41,385 nt of DNA from Terriglobia bacterium (lineage in GTDB: Bacteria; Acidobacteriota; Terriglobia; Terriglobales; Acidobacteriaceae). The stretch covers positions 1 through 41,385 of the forward strand of contig JAIQFH010000062.1 in NCBI GenBank assembly GCA_020073385.1, read 5' to 3'. Both the position numbers and the translations under genes were made by a program. Position 1 is the stretch's first letter, and the number at the start of each line of letters is the position of its first letter. Positions 8,823-17,545 of this stretch are shown here, piece after piece. The notes beneath the pieces are model-generated. The model made no database searches. It was not told the DNA's origin and saw only the letters and a list, made by a program, of their open reading frames with translations.

Positions 8823-9022
8823 GTGTTGTAATTCCTCCCTAAAAAACGGAAAGCGCAGAGTAGCAGAATGCTTCACCCGGGGGCAAAGACGAACCTCGAC
8901 GGGTCTCACGCCCCTGCCGAAACATCCAGTAACTGTTACCGCTAACCCGCGATCGACTTCCTAGTCCACGCGTACGCTCGGGACCGCACGAAAGTCCCTG
9001 AGGGCGCGATCATTAGTACATT

Positions 9023-9038
9023 TGTGATTCAAATCACA
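9023..9038 (+). promoter_or_regulatory. Perfect CRP/FNR-type binding site
   Basis: TGTGATTCAAATCACA has two perfect 7-bp arms and matches the CRP core TGTGA-N6-TCACA exactly. Its centre (9030.5) is 41.5 bp upstream of the start expected from the TAAAAT box at 9060-9065, the classical class II activator position. It precedes the 83-aa gene at 9116 and also lies in the divergent promoter region of the M28 peptidase. Confidence 0.6.
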
Positions 9039-9059
9039 GACTGGCCAAGTTCACGCTCG

Positions 9060-9065
9060 TAAAAT
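9060..9065 (+). promoter_or_regulatory. Predicted -10 box of the 83-aa protein gene
   Basis: TAAAAT matches the -10 consensus at five of six positions. No -35 hexamer is seen at the right distance; the CRP-type site covers that place, as expected for an activator-dependent promoter. The start would be near 9072. Confidence 0.4.
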
Positions 9066-9115
9066 TCCGTCATTCCCCGGGGCCGTACCTACAAAAGTCA
9101 AGCTTGGAGTCTATT

Positions 9116-9367
9116 ATGTCCACTCAATTTTCTGCAGTGCCCGAAAACCTGGAATGGAAACAAGCCTACATGGCTGCCGTTCTGGAGAAGGACCGGACTC
9201 GCGTCGTCGACCTGATTCAAGACGCCAGGTCGAAACTCGCCACTCGGCTGGATGAATTAAGAGCAGAATCATACTCACACGACGAAATCGAAGCCATCCA
9301 GGACGCTGACTATCTGCTTCAGGCCCTCCAGAGCAGCCTGTCTTACCGCAACGACCTGCAAAACTAG
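9116..9367 (+). CDS. Conserved small protein of unknown function (83 aa)
   Basis: The protein is short, soluble and mostly helical, with no signal or membrane segment. Its N-terminal part is EWKQAYMAAVLEKDRTRVV and its C-terminal part HDEIEAIQDADYLLQALQSS. Similar small proteins occur, as far as I recall, widely in acidobacterial genomes, but I know of no assigned function. The ATG at 9116 is preferred over the TTG at 9104 because GGAG lies six bases before it. The gene is alone, between two minus-strand peptidase genes, and is the only gene of this region with a recognisable activator site upstream. The codon use looks like that of its neighbours. Confidence 0.75.
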   Translation: MSTQFSAVPENLEWKQAYMAAVLEKDRTRVVDLIQDARSKLATRLDELRAESYSHDEIEAIQDADYLLQALQSSLSYRNDLQN

Positions 9368-9440
9368 CGTCCCGATTTAAATTCGGCTCTCCGTGTAGGC
9401 GCCCGAGTGTCTTGTCGCCGGCAGGCTCGAGATTTTCCGG

Positions 9441-12275
9441 CTACTCGTCCGGTTCTGGTGCCGGAGTCGCGGCTGGATTTGGTTCCGGCTGGGCTGCCAG
9501 AATCGCCTGCCAGTTCAGAATCGTGTTCCACAGCAATCGCTGATCGCCGCGATTCAGATCACGATGCATGGGATTGAAGTTGAACGTCACCACGTGGCCT
9601 TTGCCAACGGGCATATCAAGGATCGCGGGCCGGCCGATCAGATTCCCTTCTCCCCAGGCTTGCCCGCTGACGACGAAATCTTTGTTCTCACTGTCACCCC
9701 ATTCCATCACGATGCCGCTGCGATCTTCAGGCCCATCCAGGCACGTCGTGCAGTACGCCATACGCAGCCACCGGCGTGGTGTGTTGTACAGCGGAAAATT
9801 CTGCCGGAAGACCCAGGTGTGCGTGGAATATCCATAGGCGATCGGATGGTGAGGACGATCGAATGTGACACGCACGTGCGCGCCTGGCGTGCGCGTACCG
9901 GCCTGTTGTGCCGCGGCCGAGGACGAGCCGCCACCGCCCGCAGCGCTGCGCGGAACGCCTCCCGACGAGCGCCGCACGAACCGAACCAGCCCACCCTCGA
10001 GCGCCAGCATACTGCCGCTGCCTAACGTGACCATCAGGCCGCCATCTTCGAGGAAGTGCTGAATTTGCGCCAGGCCCTCGTAGCCAATGCCTCCGGTAAT
10101 GTCGTCGGATTCGGCAGGCGTGCCGAAACTGGGCGTCTGCGGCGTCTTCTTAAAGGGCATCGGCGACCAAGCTTTCGGCAGCCCCTCGATCTGCTCGGCG
10201 AGTTCGAGATCGACATGGCCATAAAGAAGGACATCAATTTTCGAACGAAGATTTCCCGCGCGAATGTCCTCGTCACGCAGATAGGTGTACGGCACTTTGC
10301 GCTGATCGAGGGAATAGCGAATCCATCCGATCGAATCTGTGTCAGCCCAGGGAACCCACACGCCGATGCGCGGGGCCGGCGCTTTGTGGCAAGCCACGTT
10401 GGGCGTCGTTGATGTCTGGATGAAGTCGAGTCCGAGTTCAGCCGCGGTTGTCTTAATTGCATCATGCAGTCCCGGTTGGTCCGAGAGAATCCATGATCCC
10501 GCGGGAAACTTGACGCTGTCCTCTTCGAATTCGTGTTCCGCAATCTGGATTTCGAAATTCGCCAGGCGGTAGCGCGCCGCAAGAAAGGATTCCTGGCCAG
10601 TATCCTTCAGCAGGTACGTTGGGCCAGTACCGGACAAATGTCCGGCCACCTTCGGCGGATCTTTCAGGACGGCCAGCGCGGCATCACGAATCGAAGCGTC
10701 GGCCGTGGGGAGTGCCTGCAGATGATAATTCGCTGGGAGCTCCCACGAAACGTCGTCATAAGGTGGCTCGCCGTCTTTTGGATAATGCTGCGGCGTAAGC
10801 AGATCAACCGCATAGTTGCGATACGGTTGGTCGAGGCGAACGACGTATGTTCCCGCGGGATAGCTTCCATCTTTGAGTTGAATTGCCCTCTCCGCGCGGG
10901 AAACCTCGATATGTTGTGCCATCAACCGTGCTACCATTTGCGCAACCCGGGCCGGTTCCCCTTGATCGGCAGGAATCAAAAACGCATACGGTGCCTGCGT
11001 CAGCCCCTTCTGCCATGAATCCCACGACTTCTTGTAGAAGTTGCGCAGCATCTCCTTGGAATGTGTTGCCGTATCGTCGAGCGCGATCAGAGCCCCGGTT
11101 TCCTGATAGTTGAGATTGTCACGGGCTGACCACGTCACCTCGCGCGGTGGCGGAAGCGGACGGTACCACTCCATGGTGGTTGCTCCCGGCGAGATCGCCC
11201 GCTTCTCGGTTTCCGCGCTGCCGTTGCCAAACGTCTCGTAGCCCCGCCCGATGCTGTTGTGATTCATCGCCACTGAGTCTAGATAAAGATGTGCGAATGC
11301 CTCGCCGAAATTCCAGGTGGAAACCCCAGGCATTCCCATCGCCGTCATCGACTCGACCTCATGCATGCTGAGTTCGAGAAACTCCGTATAGGTAATCGGA
11401 TCGATATTCGGGTTGTAAGGACCGGTGCCGTTCCACGTCATCAGAAAGGGCACGCCTTCGTGCAGATCGTGCACCACAGTCGGGTGCCACTCGTGAAACA
11501 TCCGGTGGACAGCCTTCGTCGTCTCATGAGTCTGCTGGTGGGTGTCGCGATTAATATCGACAAAAGTGTATTTCGACCAGTATGGCGGCGACTGGCGCGG
11601 AAGCGTATTGCGATCGGTCTTGCCTTTCAGATACCGGTAGAACCAGTCCACCATCTTGTCGCGGCCATCCGGATTGGAAATGGGATTGATGAGCACCACG
11701 AGTTGTTCGCGAATCTTGCGGATCATGGGCTGTTCTGAAACAGCCAGCCGGTAGGCCAGTTCGAGCATGGCCTCCGTCGATCCGGTTTCGTCCGAATGGA
11801 GAGCTGCATTGAAGTAATAGATCGGCCGGGAAGACGCGATCAGGTTCTCGGCTGCCGCCTGATCGGTACGGCGGGGATCAGATAGCGCGGCTGTAGCAGA
11901 TTTCAGACGTTCGATTTCGCGAATGCCCACCTCATCGGCAATCGCCAGCAAAATGATGTCGCGTCCTTCTTCGCTCTTGCCGATGGTAAATAGTCGGACC
12001 CGCGGACTTGCGGCAGCCAAGGCGCGTGCGTAGGAATAAGCCTTATCCGTGCCTGCTAACTCTCCCGGCGCGCCCATGATGCGGCCGAAAAACTTCTCGG
12101 GCGAAGGCACAGAAGCAGACTGTGGAACATACGAGACCAACCGAGAAACGAAGTGTGGGTCAGTGGTAGCAGCCGCGATCGCTTCGACTGATCCTGGCTC
12201 CGGGACATCCGGGTTTTGCGCAACTGCGCTGATGGCGACCGCAAGAGCCAACATCGACCAAAATGGTCGGAACAT
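9441..12275 (-). CDS. Secreted M14-family zinc carboxypeptidase
   Basis: This 944-aa protein starts at 12275 with a signal peptide (MLALAVAISAVAQ). The M14 catalytic domain covers about residues 40-400. H160 and E163 (ALHSDE) are the first two zinc ligands, NPDGR at 202-205 is the substrate-carboxylate region, and HDLHEG at 269-274 gives the third ligand. The remaining 500 residues contain a stretch resembling a class I glutamine-amidotransferase-like or trehalose-utilisation-type fold (LLYGHVDLE to GGLMVTLGSGSML), as in other large M14 proteins of this type. A Ser/Gly/Ala-rich loop lies near 795-810, and the C-terminus is Pro/Ala-rich. It probably trims peptides extracellularly. GTG or ATG starts further upstream would precede the signal peptide and were not used. 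Confidence 0.85.
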   Translation of the reverse strand: MFRPFWSMLALAVAISAVAQNPDVPEPGSVEAIAAATTDPHFVSRLVSYVPQSASVPSPEKFFGRIMGAPGELAGTDKAYSYARALAAASPRVRLFTIGKSEEGRDIILLAIADEVGIREIERLKSATAALSDPRRTDQAAAENLIASSRPIYYFNAALHSDETGSTEAMLELAYRLAVSEQPMIRKIREQLVVLINPISNPDGRDKMVDWFYRYLKGKTDRNTLPRQSPPYWSKYTFVDINRDTHQQTHETTKAVHRMFHEWHPTVVHDLHEGVPFLMTWNGTGPYNPNIDPITYTEFLELSMHEVESMTAMGMPGVSTWNFGEAFAHLYLDSVAMNHNSIGRGYETFGNGSAETEKRAISPGATTMEWYRPLPPPREVTWSARDNLNYQETGALIALDDTATHSKEMLRNFYKKSWDSWQKGLTQAPYAFLIPADQGEPARVAQMVARLMAQHIEVSRAERAIQLKDGSYPAGTYVVRLDQPYRNYAVDLLTPQHYPKDGEPPYDDVSWELPANYHLQALPTADASIRDAALAVLKDPPKVAGHLSGTGPTYLLKDTGQESFLAARYRLANFEIQIAEHEFEEDSVKFPAGSWILSDQPGLHDAIKTTAAELGLDFIQTSTTPNVACHKAPAPRIGVWVPWADTDSIGWIRYSLDQRKVPYTYLRDEDIRAGNLRSKIDVLLYGHVDLELAEQIEGLPKAWSPMPFKKTPQTPSFGTPAESDDITGGIGYEGLAQIQHFLEDGGLMVTLGSGSMLALEGGLVRFVRRSSGGVPRSAAGGGGSSSAAAQQAGTRTPGAHVRVTFDRPHHPIAYGYSTHTWVFRQNFPLYNTPRRWLRMAYCTTCLDGPEDRSGIVMEWGDSENKDFVVSGQAWGEGNLIGRPAILDMPVGKGHVVTFNFNPMHRDLNRGDQRLLWNTILNWQAILAAQPEPNPAATPAPEPDE

Positions 12276-12378
12276 GGGTCCCCTTTGTGTAGCTAATCGC
12301 GGCAAAGTTTAACACGCACACGATACGCGTACTGGTGGGGACGACGATGTCGCTGGACGACGGCGTCTCGGAATATAA

Positions 12379-12405
12379 GCGAGCCGCGTTGGCTACGCGG
12401 CTCGC
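12379..12405 (-). terminator. Hairpin downstream of the secreted repeat protein gene
   Basis: GCGAGCCGCGT and ACGCGGCTCGC form a perfect 11-bp stem with a TGGCT loop. On the minus strand it is followed by TTATATTCC, a weak T-rich tail. It lies 28 bases past the stop of the gene ending at 12433. Confidence 0.5.
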
Positions 12406-12432
12406 CTGATCAGATCCGCGGCGACGATGAGG

Positions 12433-13629
12433 TTACGGAACAGACGCCGTGGAGACGCTGACTTGTGGGCCTACCATGGCGATCGCCAGACCAGCCGCAG
12501 CATTCACCTTCGCCACGTCAGGGAATGTGTGCTGATTCCAGGTTGAGGTGCCAGCGAGTCGCGTAGATACCGTTATTCCCCCGGCAACAAATGTCCCGGC
12601 CGGAGTGGCTACGATCTGAGTGCTGGAGTTGAGTTGAACCTTGGTCTGCCATGAGCCGCCCACCGGCCGGTAGGTGGCGTAAGTGCCTGGGCTGATCGCA
12701 ACCTGCTGGAACGTGGCGACTGCGTTTCCGCTTCCATCGACCGCCACTCCGGAAGCACCGCCTGCCGTTCCGGCTACGCCGGGCAAGGCTGCAGCCGCAC
12801 TCCACGTGCCCCCAGATCGCACGGAATACCTCACGCCTCCGTTGATGAGCCACACTACGACGGCAGTGCCATCATTACCGAGTCCAACATTAGGCTGTCG
12901 TTGACGATAAACGCCAGCGGCGCCGATGGTGACGGGAGCGCCCCATGTTCCGGTGGAGTCCCTTCCTATGGCTACGACGGCGCCTGAGAGGATTCCCGGC
13001 ACACCTTCCACCGCCACTGCCTGCCCGCCAGAGGTCACAGCGAGCTTATTCCATCCGAAGCACGTGCTGGCCGTGGAAATAGTCTTCGCAGAGCCGAAGC
13101 CGCTGGCTGCGCTTCCTGTCGCAACTTCCAATGCGCACGACATGGGACTCGGATTAGTAATCTGTTCCCAAACCACAGTGGCCTGACTGTATCCATCGAA
13201 AGCAATGCTGGGAAGACCAAGGCTAGAGACGTTGCCGTAAACGTTAGTCGATATGGTCAGAGTATTGCCCCAGTGCCCGCCGTGGAAAAAGGCAGCCTGG
13301 GCTTCTACCGGGGTGTAGGTGTTCGTGGTGCGGAAACTCCACACGGCTAAGACGTCGCCGTTGGGTGCGACCACAACGTTGGCCGGTGCGCTGACTGACG
13401 TCAATGTGGTCGGAGCCGACCAGCCACTTCCCGTGTTGACCGAAGCCTGTAGACCTCCGGAAAGAGGGGTGAAAATGACCGCAGAAGTGCCAACGCCATT
13501 GGTTGAGACTGCCTGTCCGCCGCCGTTGGCGACTAACATCGGAGAACTCCAGGTCTGGGCTGTAGCCGAGCAGGCAAGGGCAGTTACAACCAAGGCTGCG
13601 GCTTTCAAACAGTTACGAAAATCGTACAT
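12433..13629 (-). CDS. Secreted beta-propeller-like repeat protein
   Basis: The start at 13629 follows AAGGAG by six bases and gives a 398-aa protein with a signal peptide (LKAAALVVTALACSATAQ). The mature part is rich in Gly, Ala, Ser, Thr and Val. It repeats a W-[ST]-x-P/A strand unit: TWSSPMLVANGG, GWSAPTTLTS, HWGNTLTIST, TWGAPVTIG, TWSAAAALPG and SWQTKVQLNS, about 50-60 residues apart. Each unit is followed by VAVD- or VVAPNGD-like turns. That spacing fits the blades of a beta-propeller (BNR/sialidase-like or FG-GAP-like), but no catalytic residues can be identified. It may bind polysaccharide or protein outside the cell. Longer ORF extensions upstream lack a signal peptide and look spurious. 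Confidence 0.75.
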   Translation of the reverse strand: MYDFRNCLKAAALVVTALACSATAQTWSSPMLVANGGGQAVSTNGVGTSAVIFTPLSGGLQASVNTGSGWSAPTTLTSVSAPANVVVAPNGDVLAVWSFRTTNTYTPVEAQAAFFHGGHWGNTLTISTNVYGNVSSLGLPSIAFDGYSQATVVWEQITNPSPMSCALEVATGSAASGFGSAKTISTASTCFGWNKLAVTSGGQAVAVEGVPGILSGAVVAIGRDSTGTWGAPVTIGAAGVYRQRQPNVGLGNDGTAVVVWLINGGVRYSVRSGGTWSAAAALPGVAGTAGGASGVAVDGSGNAVATFQQVAISPGTYATYRPVGGSWQTKVQLNSSTQIVATPAGTFVAGGITVSTRLAGTSTWNQHTFPDVAKVNAAAGLAIAMVGPQVSVSTASVP

Positions 13630-13953
13630 AAAACACTCCTTGTGAAAATCCAGAAGGATCGATTTTGTCGGGCCCGTGCAGAAAGACTCAAAGTGGGGAT
13701 AAAGACCACACTGGTGAGTTTGCAGATTGTGTCGGCAATCGTGAACCCACTCTTTGCGCAGCCGCAAACTGCAGGTAAAGGAACTGTAAAACTCCTCCCG
13801 CAAGCATTTCTAAATCTGGGCGGCCTGGGTGTGAGGAGGAGTAGGCGTGTACCCTATTCATTGCAGCTTCGCTGGCGGGAAATTTCTCTGGCTTACGTAC
13901 GGTGATTCCGTACTTTTCCACGTGTCCCCACAGGAACACCGTAGGGTTGAGCT
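13630..13953. other. Intergenic region (324 bp) with one palindrome
   Basis: No credible gene is present. GTACGG-TGATT-CCGTAC (13897-13913) is a small hairpin that could mark the 3' end of the MBL-fold gene on the minus strand, but there is no T run. The rest should carry the promoter of the secreted repeat protein; I cannot place it with confidence. Confidence 0.4.
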
Positions 13954-14775
13954 CTACAGCCGTATCTCCATGCCCTCGGCAGCGGCGCGGACCTTTGGGT
14001 AGTAATTGCGCGCATCCGCGACGACTTTGTCGACGATCGCGTCGGTGTGATCAGGGTCGTGGTGGTAGAGGACTAGTTCTTTCGCGCCGCTTTCCATGGC
14101 GACGTTGACGGCTTCGCGCCAGTGGCTGTGTCCCCAGCCTCGGCGCCGGGCAGCATAATCTTCGGGAAGATACTGCGCGTCATAGATCAGGATGTCGGCC
14201 CCTTCCGCCAACTTGCGAACGCCTTTGTCGAATTCCGCGTCTCCCGGCTCGTTGTCGGTGGCGTAGACGAGCACGCCGTCTTTCGTCTCAATGCGGAATC
14301 CGAGGCAGCCTTGCGGATGGTTCAGCCATTGAGTCTTGATGCGGATTCCGTCTTCCATGTCGAGGCAGCCGTTCTGTATATCGTAAAAGTCGCGGCGGGC
14401 GCGCATCTGATCCAGATCGACTGGGAAGTATGGCGACGACATCTGCTCGGTCATCACCTGCTCTAGGCTGCGTGTGCGGCTGGAAGAGTGAAAGAAGAAC
14501 TGGCTGTGAGGGCTGTCGTACAGCGGGCGGAAGAAAGGCATGCCCTGAATGTGGTCCCAATGAAAGTGTGAGACGAAGACGTGGGCGGAGAAGGGCTTAT
14601 CGCCGAACTCGCGTTCGAGTTCGTGGCCGAGCACACGAAATCCGGTGCCGCAGTCGAAAATGTAAATCTGGTTTCCGACGCGCACTTCTACGCAGGAGGT
14701 GTTTCCTCCATAGCGCAGGTTCTCGGCCTGTGGAGTGGGCGTGGAGCCGCGCACGCCCCAGAACTTAACTTGCAT
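13954..14775 (-). CDS. MBL-fold metallo-hydrolase, cyclic-phosphodiesterase-like
   Basis: This 273-aa cytoplasmic protein begins MQVKFWGVRGSTPTP, typical of a metallo-beta-lactamase-fold group near PhnP and RNase Z. H70, H72, D74 and H75 (SHFHWDH) form the HxHxDH metal motif; H153, D174 and the HSHW/YHHDPDH elements (216-242) supply the remaining ligands. RYGGNTSC after the first strand is also characteristic of the group. Members hydrolyse phosphodiesters, for example cyclic phosphates or cyclic nucleotides, but the substrate here is unknown. The gene is single and read leftward; its start lies about 310 bp from trpE, which is read rightward. Confidence 0.82.
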   Translation of the reverse strand: MQVKFWGVRGSTPTPQAENLRYGGNTSCVEVRVGNQIYIFDCGTGFRVLGHELEREFGDKPFSAHVFVSHFHWDHIQGMPFFRPLYDSPHSQFFFHSSSRTRSLEQVMTEQMSSPYFPVDLDQMRARRDFYDIQNGCLDMEDGIRIKTQWLNHPQGCLGFRIETKDGVLVYATDNEPGDAEFDKGVRKLAEGADILIYDAQYLPEDYAARRRGWGHSHWREAVNVAMESGAKELVLYHHDPDHTDAIVDKVVADARNYYPKVRAAAEGMEIRL

Positions 14776-15086
14776 AACCCCCGGTACTGACTGTTCCGCC
14801 GTATTTCCCTGACGCCCGCCTCGCGAGATCAGGCGTCAAAATGCTCATAATACTCGGGATACTAGCGATTCTAGTGATTGTGGTCGAGGTAACAAGTGAC
14901 GAAAGTTTGTTGCAGAACTTGGGCGCATTCCAAACCCGCAAGGAAACTCTGATCAAGTCTCTGCAATCCTCTGTGTACCCCTGTGTCCTCTGTGGTTTAC
15001 GCTTTTCGCTGTCTTAATCAGAATTTCCCTAACCCGCAGTCCAAAAGCCTGCAAACCGGGCGCGTCCCCTATAATGATTGCCCACC
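14776..15086. other. Divergent intergenic region (311 bp) before trpE
   Basis: It separates the MBL-fold gene (minus) from trpE (plus). It contains one arm of a phrase-like repeat at 14967-15002 (CCTCTGTGTACCCCTGTGTC and then CTCTGTGGTT) and the TATAAT box of trpE at 15070. I see no Trp-rich leader peptide or attenuator structure. Confidence 0.5.
15070..15075 (+). promoter_or_regulatory. -10 box of trpE
   Basis: A perfect TATAAT lies 11 bases before the trpE ATG at 15087, so the transcript would begin at about 15082 with a leader of only 4-5 bases. No convincing -35 hexamer or ribosome binding site is visible. Confidence 0.55.
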
Positions 15087-16565
15087 ATGCTCCAACCTGA
15101 TTTCAAAGAGTTTTCCCGATTGGCTCGCGAGGCGACCCTGGTTCCGGTCGTAAAGTCGGTAAGCGCCGATCTGCTTACCCCGGTCAGCGCTTTCCTGGCG
15201 ATTGCCGAAAAGCAGTCGCATGCATTCCTACTGGAGTCCATCGAACGCGGCGAGCAGATCGGACGGTACACCTTCCTCGGAGCTGCACCATACATGCGGG
15301 TGACCGCCCATAAGGGAAAAGTCCAGATTGAGCGCGGCCGCAAGCGTGAGTTGGTCGAGGGCAACATCTTTCAGGTCGTCAAGCGTTTGTTGCGCGAGCA
15401 CCGCGCGGCAACTGTGCCCGGGTTGCCGCCCTTTACTGCCGGAGCCGTCGGATATTTCGCCTATGACGTGGTCCGCCAGCTGGAAAGTATTGGCGAGCAC
15501 GCGAAAGATGACCTTTCCGTCCCCGACGCGGAGCTCATGTTTTTCGATCGGCTACTGGCCTTCGATCATCTGCGCCACCAGATTCACATCACGGCGGCGG
15601 TGGATGTTTCGCGCGAAAATCCTCGCCGCGCCTATGACCGCGCACTTCGTGATATTGCTGGCCTCGAACGAAAACTAGCGGCCGGGCTCAGCCCCGCACT
15701 CTGGCGGAAGTCGGCGAAGCCCAAGACGAGCAAGCTTAAGATTCACGCCGGCACTCGCCGCGATATCTATTTGCGCAACGTGGAGCGCTGCAAGGAGTAC
15801 ATCGCCGCGGGTGACATCTTTCAGGTCGTGTACTCGCAACGTTTCGACTTCACTCCCGAGGTCGCTCCGTTCGATCTGTACCGGGCGCTGCGCCAGGTCA
15901 ATCCATCGCCCTATCTCTATTTTCTGAAGATGGAGGATCGGCACATCCTCGGATCATCTCCCGAGATGTTGGTGCGGGTGACGGGGCGCAAGTTGGAGTA
16001 CCGGGCTATTGCGGGCACACGTCCCCGTGGCCGCGACGCAGCCGAAGATGCCCGCCTCGAGCAGCAAGTGCGCAACGATGAAAAAGAGCGTGCGGAACAT
16101 GTGATGCTGGTCGATCTCGGACGCAACGACCTCGGGCGCGTCAGCGAATACGGTTCGGTGAAAGTGAAAGACCTGATGTATGTCGAGCGCTACTCGCACG
16201 TCATGCACCTGGTTTCAGCGCTGGAGGGGACTCTACGCAAGGATCTTGATGCGATCGATGCCTTGGCTGCCTGCTTCCCCGCGGGAACGCTCAGCGGCGC
16301 GCCGAAAGTTCGCGCCATGCAAATCATCGAAGAACTGGAGCCCACACGGCGCGGCGTCTACGGCGGCTCTGTGCTGTATGCGGATTTCGCCGGCAATCTC
16401 GACTCCTGCATCGGCATTCGCACGATGCTGATGCAGGGGAAGAAGGCATATCTGCAAGCTGGAGGCGGGATCGTTGCTGATTCCGATCCGGCGGCTGAAT
16501 TTCAGGAATCGATGAATAAGGCGGGGGCACTACTGCGAGCGGTGGAAATGGCTAGGAAAGCATAG
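15087..16565 (+). CDS. trpE: Anthranilate synthase component I
   Basis: This 492-aa enzyme makes anthranilate from chorismate with ammonia delivered by TrpG, the first step of tryptophan synthesis. LLESIERGEQIGRYTFLG near residues 47-64 corresponds to the LLES-type element of the Trp feedback site. The C-terminal chorismate-binding domain has IAGTRPRGRD, DEKERAEHVMLVDLGRNDLG, YSHVMHLVSALEG, FPAGTLSGAPK and GGSVLYADFAGNLDSCIGIR. All are catalytic or magnesium-binding motifs in the expected order, and the length is normal. The start at 15087 was taken over a TTG at 15078 on family grounds; there is no Shine-Dalgarno sequence, and a TATAAT box sits 11 bases upstream. The partner trpG faces it tail to tail, three bases from its stop. 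Confidence 0.95.
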   Translation: MLQPDFKEFSRLAREATLVPVVKSVSADLLTPVSAFLAIAEKQSHAFLLESIERGEQIGRYTFLGAAPYMRVTAHKGKVQIERGRKRELVEGNIFQVVKRLLREHRAATVPGLPPFTAGAVGYFAYDVVRQLESIGEHAKDDLSVPDAELMFFDRLLAFDHLRHQIHITAAVDVSRENPRRAYDRALRDIAGLERKLAAGLSPALWRKSAKPKTSKLKIHAGTRRDIYLRNVERCKEYIAAGDIFQVVYSQRFDFTPEVAPFDLYRALRQVNPSPYLYFLKMEDRHILGSSPEMLVRVTGRKLEYRAIAGTRPRGRDAAEDARLEQQVRNDEKERAEHVMLVDLGRNDLGRVSEYGSVKVKDLMYVERYSHVMHLVSALEGTLRKDLDAIDALAACFPAGTLSGAPKVRAMQIIEELEPTRRGVYGGSVLYADFAGNLDSCIGIRTMLMQGKKAYLQAGGGIVADSDPAAEFQESMNKAGALLRAVEMARKA

Positions 16566-16568
16566 GCT

Positions 16569-17144
16569 TTACAGTTCCAAAAAATTCTTAACTAGTTTCT
16601 TCCCCGCCTCGGTCAAAACACTCTCGGGATGAAACTGCACACCTTCCACCGCCAGTTTTTTGTGGCGTAACCCCATGATCGTCCGGGTGCCGTCTTTCTC
16701 TGTTGTCCAGGCGCTGACCTCCAGATCGGCGGGCAGATTCTTTTCTTCCACGATGAGCGAGTGGTAGCGCGTCGCCGTCATCGGCAAGGGAAGACCCTGA
16801 AAAACTGTTTTGTTGTCGTGCATGACGGCGCTCGTCTTGCCGTGCATAAGATGCGGCGCACGGATGACTCGTCCTCCGAACGCTTCGCCAATCGCCTGAT
16901 GCCCAAGGCATACACCGAGTAGTGGGACCTTTCCAGCGAAGTGACGAATCAAATCAACGCTGATGCCCGCCTCATGTGGCGTGCACGGGCCGGGAGAGAT
17001 GACGATTTTTTCCGGGCGCATCGCTTCGACTTCCTCCACCGTGACTTGATCGTTGCGCCGCACTTCTACATCGGCGCCCAGTTCTCCGAGATACTGGACC
17101 AAGTTGTAGGTGAACGAATCGTAGTTGTCGAGAACGAAAACCAA
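16569..17144 (-). CDS. trpG: Anthranilate synthase component II (glutamine amidotransferase)
   Basis: This 191-aa class I glutamine amidotransferase feeds ammonia to TrpE. C79 in GVCLGHQ and H172/E174 in GVQFHPES form the catalytic triad; FVLDNYDSFTYNLVQYLGEL at the start is typical of TrpG/PabA. It could also serve p-aminobenzoate synthesis (an amphibolic TrpG/PabA), because no pabB or pabA is in the window. The start is a TTG at 17144, with AAGAGG nine bases upstream; the nearby ATG is out of frame. Its orientation opposite to trpE means the two subunits are not on one message, which is unusual. Confidence 0.92.
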   Translation of the reverse strand: MVFVLDNYDSFTYNLVQYLGELGADVEVRRNDQVTVEEVEAMRPEKIVISPGPCTPHEAGISVDLIRHFAGKVPLLGVCLGHQAIGEAFGGRVIRAPHLMHGKTSAVMHDNKTVFQGLPLPMTATRYHSLIVEEKNLPADLEVSAWTTEKDGTRTIMGLRHKKLAVEGVQFHPESVLTEAGKKLVKNFLEL

Positions 17145-17545
17145 GAAATCATACCTCTTGCGCAGACCACGCGCTCTAGCGGATTGCTGGAGAATAGCCC
17201 GGGGAAGGGCACGACTCTAGTCGTGCCCTTCACGACGCTCTTCTTTTCTGCGCTTTAGCGCCTGAGGTTCGGACGTTAACCGCAAAGCGCTCACCTCAGC
17301 GGCTAAAGCCGGATCAATTGAAAGCCGCTCACGGCACGGATAAATCCGTGCCCTTCCCAAACCCAAGAGTCAGCATTGTTCAGCAGCCTGCTAACACCAG
17401 ATTACACCAGACAGCGTCGACCGCTTGTCAACGCCGTCTCGCCCAAAAGAGCCAACCCGTTACCCAAGCGTGGTATTGACCCGGACCGGACCGGCAGCGC
17501 ATCCTCTTATCGATGTCCGCCACTTCAACGCCACTTGGAGGAAGC
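17145..17545. other. Intergenic region (401 bp) with two related hairpins
   Basis: AAGGGCACGACT-CT-AGTCGTGCCCTT (17205-17230) is a perfect 12-bp stem. GGCACGGAT-AA-ATCCGTGCC (17333-17352), followed by CTT, is a second stem sharing the outer word GGGCACG/CGTGCCCTT. Between them lie shorter repeat fragments (GCGCTTTAGCGC; CGGCTAAAGCCGG). These are dispersed repeat units. Promoters of trpG and the PilZ gene must be here but are not obvious. Confidence 0.6.

Noticed and set aside
14776..15086. Trp attenuator or T-box ahead of trpE
   Set aside because: No Trp-codon leader, no antiterminator pair, and the -10 box is only 11 bases from the start codon, leaving no room for a leader.
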